Origin: Opisthocomus hoazin
Taxonomy: Eukaryota > Chordata > Aves > Opisthocomiformes > Opisthocomidae
NCBI RefSeq assembly: GCF_030867145.1
Contig: NC_134417.1
Location: forward strand, 5,805,577 to 5,869,576
Length of the DNA: 64,000 nucleotides
Reading direction: 5' to 3'
This document shows positions 47,301 to 64,000 of the stretch, one piece after another. Under the pieces are notes generated by a model, which saw only the letters and a list, made by a program, of their open reading frames with translations, had not been told where the DNA came from and made no database searches. The stretch's first letter is position 1. Every line of letters starts with the position of its first letter. Made by a program: the position numbers and the translations under genes.

Positions 47301-50300
47301 ACGCTCTAGAAATGCCATGCAAGACATGGCTCAGGCAAATCAACCCACTATTAAACCACTTGTGTTGAACCACATCAGATGAATCTCCTGCTCGTATGCC
47401 TGAGCAGAGCTTCAGCGCAGCTCACACATTCCTGTTTGGATGCAGCACTCACTTGGTCAGGCCTGCCTCCTTCACGGCTTTCTGCCAGATCTGTACCTTC
47501 TGCTCTCGCTGCCTCAGCGCCTTCTGATACGCGTGGGGAAGCCCCCCCGGCGTCTCCATGGTGTCTCCTTCCATCTCAAAAGGAATCACGAAGGTGTAGA
47601 AGTCCGAGGGCGGCAGGAGGCGGAAGACACTCGTCTCGCCGCTCTCCTTGCACACCAGCATGGGGCTGTCCCAGTAGTTTGGCAGAGTGGCCAAGCCCAC
47701 TTGAGCCATGTGGTCTTCAAGCATCGGATAATGGGTGTGGAAAGGGGCAAAGCTGACAGCTTGGTTCCCCGAGAGGATGAGAGGCTGGGTAGGCGTGAGG
47801 ATGTAAAAAGTACAGCCAGCAGTGGAAGAAAGGCACAGACGATGGCAAACCACAATGACCTTGACGTTGTCACAGCTGTGGACGTGAACAGATGCCTGCA
47901 CAGGGCCAAGGACAACAGTGCTATTCCGACACTTCTCAATGGTCACGGATCTGCGAAAGAACATGAGAGCAAGAACACAATGAGCAGGAAAAGGCAAAAC
48001 CAGGACTTTTTCCACTGCTTAGTCCAGCTAACAAGAACTTAGCGCTCGAACAAACTTGCTGAAAAGACATCTAGCTGTGTCCCTGGAGAACCAAAACTCA
48101 CCGGAGAGGAGAGAGCAGATAAATGAAGGACTCGTTGCAGCGATGAATTCTTACGTGAGCCCCCACCAGGGTGTCCGAGCTCTTGGCCAGCGTCTGCTTG
48201 TACACCTGGCTCATTATCACCATGGGGAACACCTCAGGCACCACTCGCGTACTGCAGGCAATCTTCGCTCTCCTGGTTGTTCCTTCAACTGCAAAACAAA
48301 GTTCACCAATGCGTTTAAAATTTTTTAAAAAGCACAAAGAGGCTATACAGACAAAGACACAGGCATGATGGTTCACTGTCTACATCACTCAGCAATCCCT
48401 CGAGAAAATAATCAGCCCAAAATTTTAAGGTTGGTACCATCCAACTGTATCACTTCACGCACCAGTCAGTGGTAGTATCCTCTAGTCCCCCAGACTCGCC
48501 TCCAAGTTGCTACTTTCCCCACCTCCACCGACAGCAGGAGGAAAAGGAGGCAAGCCTCCGTGCCACTGCCAGATCCCTGGTCAGCAAGTGGAGCCGAGAC
48601 TGGAAAGTTATTTCTAAAAACAAAGGCAAGGCCTGTAGCTACCTTGCTGTGCCCACGCGAGTTTCTTCCCGGATGTGAGGCAGGCAGTCATTCCAAAAGG
48701 GTTTGTCGTCAGGCAAGACCGCAGCCAGCTCTCCAGCTTGAGGAAAGAGAAGGCTCTGGAGACCTTTGAGTAGCCGTTCTGCCCGTGACAGGGCTGCCAG
48801 AGGGCAAGCTCGTGCAGAGGATGGACCGTCCTGGATTGGTTCACGGTCCCTTCAATAAGAAAGCTGAGGGCACAAACAGCTTCGTAGGACACCAAGCTCC
48901 TGTGGGTGGAATGGGAGGAGGCAGTGAGCTGCTCCGGCTCCAGCAGCAGTTCCAGCATGTCCAAGAGGTGGCTCTGCACAAAGGCGCAGTGATCCTGGTC
49001 GTTCCAGTTCTTGGCAGGCAGAAAAACACACAAGAAGGAGGTGAGTTTGAGTTCTCACAGAGCTGACAAGCTCCACCAACCTTTTGCAGTGCATCCTTGC
49101 TTACACTCGTTCTAAAAGAGGGAAAGCACGTCAAAGGTGGTGCTCTCTCCTGCTCCCTGCCTCTGCTGCTCTGCTCTTCCAAAACACAGAAAGCAACCTC
49201 CCCCAAAAAAGAAAAAAACATTTTATTCTAACTCCAAGTACCAAATATTTCATTCTAGAAAGCAGAAACAGACTCTCTTACAATCCTTCCTACACAAATT
49301 CAGCCAGTTGCTGCTGGCAATTGAAGGCAGGAAACAAATCAATAACTGACAGCCAAGGTCTTGCAGCTGCTCTACTGGAAAATTGCTGCATCTGCTCCAG
49401 ACCTTCAGATACAACTCAGTGCTGCCTTCCGAGGCGCCGCGGGGAAAAAAGCAGAGGGTCACTTCTTCACAAGTGAGCAGACCCATAAACCAAACAACCT
49501 CTGAAAGAATCATCTGCTCCAATTCTAAAGGCCTCCAGACCAAAATCAAAGCAGAAGACTGGCTTTATGGCAGAGCTTAATAATGACAAACTTTGCTGGC
49601 CCACGATCCGCGGAACAAGCAACACACGGCTACGATCACGCGTTGGCCTCGCCACCCGTGAGGGCTGTAGCCAAAAGGGTGTTACAGGCAGCTGTGAGCA
49701 CCTTGTCCAGCAGCTGGAGATCCCTGCCCTGCAACAGAGACCCCCTCGCACCAGACAAGCCTCACTACACCATTTCAGCAGTGGGCACAGCTCACATCAG
49801 CACCGCAGAAGCTGGGGCAATCTCGCCAGATCGCACAGGGAAAAGTAACACCAGTGGAGACAGCCGCAGTCCTGTCGGGACACAAACCCCCAGCAGCCAA
49901 GACACATCTCCTTCCAGTCCAGAGTTGGACTTAATGGCTACAGTTAAGGGTAAATACCAGCATTTAAATAACACTGGGTGCTCCACAGCCACCCAACTCA
50001 CAGCCCTGTAGCAGTTCCTCTCATTTCTTTTTTTATTTGTTCAGCCTTTCAGTATAAAGTTATCCAGTTCCTATTTTCAATTATTTCAGCTTGTCCCAAG
50101 CTACATTTCAGTAGCTCACACAGCTCACAGCGTCACAGCCGTAGACAAGAATCTACTGAGGTTTGCAGCTGGCCTTTATAATGATGTTGCCAATCTGTAA
50201 TTCACTCTCAAATACAGAGCTGCCCACAAGCTGCACCCAATACACCCAGCTCACTTCTCTTCTTTCAAAATACTTGTTAGTGTTTTAAAAGGAAACATTA

Positions 50301-51489
50301 GCATTTCCACGTTGCTGATCCACAGCTGACCAACCAACCTCCCTCTCTGAAATATAACTTCATGCTAAGGACCATCCTGGGATCCTAAAAACGCCTCCAA
50401 AGCAGCCTCCATAAGAACAGCAAGAAAAGCTTCCCACTTGGCTAACAGAAAACACAAAGAATCATGGAATCATTAAGGCTGGAAAAGACCTCTAAGATCA
50501 TCAAGCTCAACCATCAACCCAACACCACCATGCCTGCTAAACCATGTCCCGAAGTGCCACATCTACACGTTTTTTGAACGCCTCCAGGGATGGGGACTCA
50601 ACCACCTCCCTGGGCAGCCTGTTCCAAAGCCTGAGCTGTTGCAACCTGGCAGTTGCTTCTTAAAGGGGAATTGCCAAGGCTCCGACAGAACTTCCACAGT
50701 TGGTCCCTGACTCCAGGAAAACCCCGTGGACAGCTTTTGCTGCAGAGAATACACCAACTTCACTTCATTTACCAAAGTATCTCCAGCTTGACTCCAGCTC
50801 CGGCTTTACCGCGGGCAGGGTGACCCCCTCCCAGGTACAAACCCGCCACTCGCCAACCCCACCCCACGGCAGGACTTTGCCGTTTGCCGCGCAAGGCCAG
50901 CCCTGCAGCCACCAGTACCTTGTTCTCGCCGGCGGATTTCCCAGTCAGGCCGGGAGACTTGGTCCTGGGGCTGGGCCACTCCTCCCCGACCAGAGACCTC
51001 CGCAGAGAGACCTTGTTCACCTGCTGGACGTACAGGAAGAGCAGGAACTGCAGGGTGTCTACCGACAGCTAGCCAAGAGGGGAGAAAAAGAGGCGTTAGG
51101 CCGGGCCGGGCTCTCCCCGCGCCCGCCCGGCCCCGGGACGGGGCTCCTGCCTTGCTCCGCTCCCGCTCCAGCTCCTCGGCGCTGGCGCAGGCCGCCTGGG
51201 CCTCGGCCCACTCGAGGCGGCGCGGCGGGTCCCGCCGGAGGAGGCTGTGGAAGAGCTCGAAGTAGAGCCAGGCCGGGCCGCGGCCCAGCTGCAGCTTCCC
51301 GCAGGCGATGTGCCGCCAGCGGGGCCATGACAGCCGCGGGAAGCAGCCCTCGGCCGCCCGCGCCCGGGCGTACGCCGCCATCTTCCGCAGGTAGTGGGGG
51401 CCGAGGCGGGCGGGCGGCGGGGCGGGCAGGACCCCCACCAGGAACGGCTCCGTCTTCACCCACAGCCGCACCGGGGCCGCCGCCGCCAT
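44263..51489 (-). CDS. TBCCD1: TBCC domain-containing protein 1, complete, 6 coding exons, 556 aa
   Basis: Relative of tubulin cofactor C and RP2. From published work the human protein sits at the centrosome and spindle poles and is needed to keep the centrosome next to the nucleus and the Golgi together; it lacks the catalytic arginine of TBCC. Coding exons are 51,151-51,489, 50,919-51,068, 48,643-49,009, 48,102-48,288, 47,453-47,950 and 44,263-44,392. The frame is kept across all joins, giving 556 residues against 557 in human. The N-terminal region (residues 1-285) has the conserved WRHIACGKLQL and GEEWPSPR blocks. The C-CAP/cofactor-C-like beta-helix domain (about 290-435) is in exons 4-5, with SSDTLVGAHVRIHRCNESF and RSVTIEKCRNS. 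The C-terminus is DKFYEWL...RQQLDSLVPP. Intron 1 has a GC donor. The promoter is shared with DNAJB11. Confidence 0.96.
44393..47452 (-). other. TBCCD1: TBCCD1 intron 5, about 3.1 kb
   Basis: GT-AG intron of 3,060 bases, phase 2. No exon or well-preserved repeat recognised. Sequence around 45,010-45,960 has the texture of a very old decayed LINE, but I cannot place it in a family. Confidence 0.85.
47453..47950 (-). CDS. TBCCD1: TBCCD1 coding exon 5
   Basis: Residues about 348-513, 498 bases. Acceptor TTCTTTCGCAG, donor ACCAA|GTGAGT. It holds most of the cofactor-C-like domain (RSVTIEKCRNSTVVLGPV, HSCDNVKVIVVCHRL, PLILSGNQAVSFAPFHTHYP) and the following conserved tail HTHYPMLEDHMAQVGLATLP and IPFEMEGDTMETPGGLP. 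Confidence 0.96.
48102..48288 (-). CDS. TBCCD1: TBCCD1 coding exon 4
   Basis: Residues 286-348 (split codons at both ends), 187 bases. Acceptor TTTGTTTTGCAG, donor CTCCG|GTGAGT. It encodes VEGTTRRAKIACSTRVVPEV and SQVYKQTLAKSSDTLVGAHV, the entry into the cofactor-C-like domain. Confidence 0.96.
48643..49009 (-). CDS. TBCCD1: TBCCD1 coding exon 3
   Basis: Residues 164-285 plus one base, 367 bases. Acceptor CTGCCTGCCAAG, donor CAAG|GTAGCT. It encodes NWNDQDHCAFVQSHLLDMLE at the start and LESWLRSCLTTNPFGMTACL near the end. Confidence 0.96.
49010..50918 (-). other. TBCCD1: TBCCD1 intron 2, contains a CR1 copy
   Basis: GT-AG intron of 1,909 bases, phase 0, with the CR1 fragment at 50,458-50,660 in the same orientation as the gene. 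Nothing else recognised. Confidence 0.9.
50458..50660 (-). repeat. CR1 LINE 3' fragment, divergent subfamily
   Basis: Begins GAATCATGGAATCATTAAGG, the antisense of a CR1 terminus with altered 8-base units, then CCTCTAAGATCATCAAGCTC, and further on the CACCTCCCTGGGCAGCCTGT block of the reverse-transcriptase tail. Its 3' UTR (AACCATCAACCCAACACCAC) differs from the other copies here, so it is a different CR1 subfamily. Confidence 0.88.
50919..51068 (-). CDS. TBCCD1: TBCCD1 coding exon 2
   Basis: Residues 114-163, 150 bases, phase 0 at both ends. Acceptor CCTCTTGGCTAG, donor AACAAG|GTACTGG. It encodes LSVDTLQFLLFLYVQQVNKV followed by SLRRSLVGEEWPSPR and ends GKSAGENK. Confidence 0.96.
51069..51150 (-). 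other. TBCCD1: TBCCD1 intron 1, 82 bp with GC donor
   Basis: Very short GC-rich intron. The 5' end reads AGCAAG|GCAGGA and the 3' end TTGGCTAG|CTGTCG. Both flanking exons align with human TBCCD1 exactly at these points. The nearest downstream GT (in CCCCGTCCC) would break the frame. Confidence 0.8.
51151..51489 (-). CDS. TBCCD1: TBCCD1 coding exon 1
   Basis: Residues 1-113. The ATG at 51,489-51,487 lies in a good context (GTCGCCATGG). It encodes MAAAAPVRLWVKTEPFLVGV, the WRHIACGKLQL block and ends EELERERSK. Very GC-rich (CpG island), which explains long chance open frames on the opposite strand. Confidence 0.96.
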
Positions 51490-60989
<9,500 letters not shown>

Positions 60990-63900
60990 GTGTGTGTTTT
61001 GAAGCTTTGTTGTGGCAGCAGGCTGCACAGACCTCTTGCCAAAGCCGATAAGAAGTTGACACAACTGAACCAGTGGCTTGAGCAGTCAGGGCAGGCTCTC
61101 TTTTCCCTGTGCCCCTTGTACAGCGTAACACATTTGGCCCCTGCCCTGTGATTAAGTTCCATTTCCCTTTGAAGCAAGTGAGCTTGGCTGCTGCAGTTGT
61201 AAGGAGCCGGATTAGGTTGGGATGTGGCACTTGGCAAGTTTGCAGGTGCTTGGTTTTGTAGCTGGCCATCTGTCTGAACTGAAAGACTGACTGGGCTTAG
61301 CCTCTGTCTGCTTAGCCTCTGCTGGAATGGAATCACAAGTGGTTTTCCAGCCCCTGCTTCTACTTTCCTGGAGGCAAAACTTGTGAAAATCCCTGTACTG
61401 TTAAGGGTGAAGAGTGTCACGCAGCATCAGGAGCAGGGTTGTTCCTCTCTACTTCTAGTTCTACCCTAAGTACTCTATGGCTGTGTAGAGAAGAAAGGTG
61501 GAATGCAGGTATTTCATAGGAGAGATCTGCTGCTCATTTTCAGTCCTCAAATGGAAACTTGATGAACCATGGGGAAATCTTACAACTGACAGGAGGGTAA
61601 ATACTGTACTCCTAGTTGGAAGTTCCTCTTTGCTTCAGCGATAGGTTCTGCTCCTCTGCACAGGTTATCAGAGGAGGCATCAAGGGTCCCATCCTCTGCT
61701 ATGGGGCAAAGAAGTTCCTGGCATGTACTAGTGCAGCCTTTCAGAAAATTCCCATCCTCAGAACTTCTTCCTACTGGTCAGGGCTGTTGTACTTTCTTCT
61801 TCTGAAGGTGCCCATTTAGTGGTTTCTGGCAGCTGTCCTGGTGGAGTGAGGCAAATGCACAGCTTTCCTGGACTCATCAAGCTTGCAGAGGGAAGCCAGG
61901 TCCTGGGTGGGCTTTTCTCAGCCATACGGTGCTTACTGCTGCGTTGACAGCACTGTGCTACCTACTGCTTGGAGCCCAGTTGGTAGCTGCAGCTCCAGGG
62001 GTGACTGATGTCCTGTGGCTCTTTCTGCAGCCGTTTGGGCTGTGAGGTCTGTGCTTCTGGGCTGTGCTTTGAGTGAACCTGTTTTGTGTTTTCAGCCCTG
62101 TGCTTTCCTGCTTGTTGCAAGTGTGTTGTGCCCTGTGAGGGCTGCGGAGCACGGAGACTGTATCGGTGTGAAGTCTCGTTTCCAGGCTGTACTGCCCTTC
62201 TTGAAGCTTTGTGACAGCAACTCTCAATGGACGTGAAGTTTTTCCCGCTGTTGCTCCTGACAGTTTGTGAAGAGACTGGGCAAAGAGCAGCGACAGAAGC
62301 CTCTGTGTATTTCAAAATTGCTCACATGCCTTTAGGGATATCCCAGGAACAGAAGGGTGATGGTGCTGGCACGAGTGTATTCAGGCACAGGGCCTTTGAG
62401 TGTTTCACTCCCTCCTAAAGCAATTCCACGCTTCCCAGGGGAAGGTGACTGGGTAGGCAGTCAGCTGCATTTCTGTGTGCTAGAATATCTCCAAATATCC
62501 AGTGATTTAAGGAGTTTTATGAGGGAATAGGGCTATTCATGTTGTGTGGCAGCAGTTCAGTGTACACATTCAAAGGAAGACTGTAGGCTTCAGAATTCAA
62601 AACATCCCTTCTTTCTTATTGTTGGCAGTGGTCCTAGTTTCTTATCTCCTAACCATATGTACAGCTCCTGGGGCAGTCAGAAGGTACTCTGACTCCAAGA
62701 GCACCGCTCTCGTCAGTCTAAGCTTTAGTCAGAAAAGTAATATGCTTTCTTTCCTGCCAGTGTGATAGTAGGGAATTTATTGCCTGTTGATCAGAGGTGA
62801 GTTTATCTTTGATATATCTCTTGTTCATCTCTACTGACACTTGTTGATTGTTTGTTTTGGAGCTTTGGATCCCATGGCTTAACTCTGGAGTGCTCAAAGA
62901 GCAACAGCAGGCAGCAAAGTGCCTAGGCTGTGTTTGTAATGTGTCCCCTGTTGGTGGTGTCGGAAAAATCTCGAAGGTGGCTCTAGTGGAAAAATGCCTG
63001 AGGTGCAGTAGCAGCAAATGTCAGGATTCCTGACTGGAATTCCTGTTTGAATGTCAGATATGTGTTGAAATATCCTGTGCCCTGATGAGGGTATCCTTCA
63101 GGCCAGCAGGCAGCTGCCTAGAGCTAGCTAGCAGGAAACGAGGTACAGGAACGGTGCTAATCCCACTTTTTTCAGGGTTAGCAGAGCACACCTTTCTCCA
63201 GCTATGTCCTTCCTTTCAAAGAACGACGCGTCCAGGCGGCACATCCTCTACCCATCTGCCAGGAAGCGGCTTTGAGCCTCCTTTGGCTGTGGAGGGGAAG
63301 TGAACTTGCCTTGCACTCCCCTGGAGAATGACCTGTCCTTAATGATTAGCGGCCCCTGGGTAGGGGCTCGCTTTGCCCTGCTGTTGAGGATATTTCTGAA
63401 TGTAGAAAAGAGTTCAGGATTCTCTGGGCAGTAAGCAAGAGGCATGAATAGCTCTTGCCTGGCAGAGAGCTGTCTCGGTTCCAGTTACCACTTCCAGGAC
63501 AGTTTTCCAGTATTTCAGTGAGGCTACTGTGACCCTTATTTGTCAGATCACTGGTCTTAACGGACAGTAGTATTTGTAGCCTGAATGATTTAAGGGTAGA
63601 TAAGCCAGATGAGGCTTGCAGGCAGATGTACTCTTTTAGCTGGATTTCCTCAAGAAGGACTTGCATGCCTGAAAGCTTGGAGGGTTTTTCTATACAAGTA
63701 AATTGATTTATCTGATCACTGATCCTCGCTCGCCCTGCTGATGTACCTCGCTTAAAGTTAACAACTACTGTGGTATTTTCTAGGCAGACTAATCTGGCCT
63801 GTTGTGCATGGTATGGCACATGACTCTGGCGTCAGTGGAGCAGCAGAGCAAGCTGATCAGAGGCAGGACTGTTCAGGTGCAAGCCAGCTGCTTGTGTGCT

Positions 63901-64000
63901 TTGTTGCAAGATTGATGTTGTTTCGGGGACATCCAACAGCAGAATTGTAGCAGCTTAGCTTAATTGTTTTTATTGTTTGAAAGTTACCCATGGTGCGGGG
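60990..64000 (+). other. DNAJB11: DNAJB11 intron 9, runs off the window
   Basis: The donor at 60,990 is followed by more than 3 kb without any sequence resembling the expected last exon (GIKQLLKQ... reading). No CR1 copy or RNA gene recognised; open frames are short and unrelated. The acceptor must lie beyond 64,000. Confidence 0.8.

Noticed and set aside
47440-48042. 200-codon plus-strand open frame
   Set aside because: Antisense shadow of TBCCD1 exon 5.

Overview
This is a stretch of nuclear DNA from a bird. The best evidence is the CR1 LINE family: several 5'-truncated copies end in the diagnostic pair of 8-base ATTCTGTG repeats, in the same form as chicken CR1. The gene order also fits. 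Gamma-S crystallin (CRYGS), TBCCD1 and DNAJB11 lie side by side, as they do in human 3q27 and, from general knowledge, on chicken chromosome 9. The species cannot be named from the sequence alone.

Layout. Positions 1-33,740 hold no protein-coding gene that I can recognise. They contain AT-rich noncoding DNA, one very old MIR-type SINE (about 5,575-5,750), one very old CR1/L3-like LINE remnant (about 7,540-8,480), a 37-bp minisatellite (19,633-19,950), a short 17-bp tandem repeat (28,612-28,729), two CR1 copies (29,575-30,097 and 32,141-32,470), an isolated CpG-rich patch (27,200-27,435) and several AT-rich blocks with homeodomain-type sites that look like conserved noncoding elements. In mammals the next gene on this side is DGKG, transcribed away from CRYGS. 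Part of this stretch could be its upstream or intronic DNA, but I found no DGKG exon.

Positions 33,740-51,490 carry two genes on the minus strand. CRYGS has 3 coding exons, 178 aa and a TATA promoter with Maf- and Sox-like sites. TBCCD1 has 6 coding exons and 556 aa. Positions 51,490-52,035 are a GC-rich promoter shared head to head by TBCCD1 (minus) and DNAJB11 (plus), with four inverted CCAAT boxes. DNAJB11 (ERdj3) runs on the plus strand from 52,036. Nine of its coding exons are inside the window (337 codons plus one base); the last short exon, about 20 codons, lies past position 64,000.

The three genes do not form a pathway. CRYGS is a structural lens protein, TBCCD1 positions the centrosome and Golgi, and DNAJB11 is a BiP co-chaperone of the ER lumen. 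The only shared control visible is the TBCCD1/DNAJB11 divergent promoter. All exon boundaries were joined by hand and keep the reading frame throughout. I found no evidence of an undescribed genetic system. The most useful leads are a GC-AG intron in TBCCD1, an in-frame Arg-rich upstream start in DNAJB11, a changed cysteine cluster in gamma-S crystallin, the CRYGS lens promoter, the orphan CpG patch and the candidate conserved elements.
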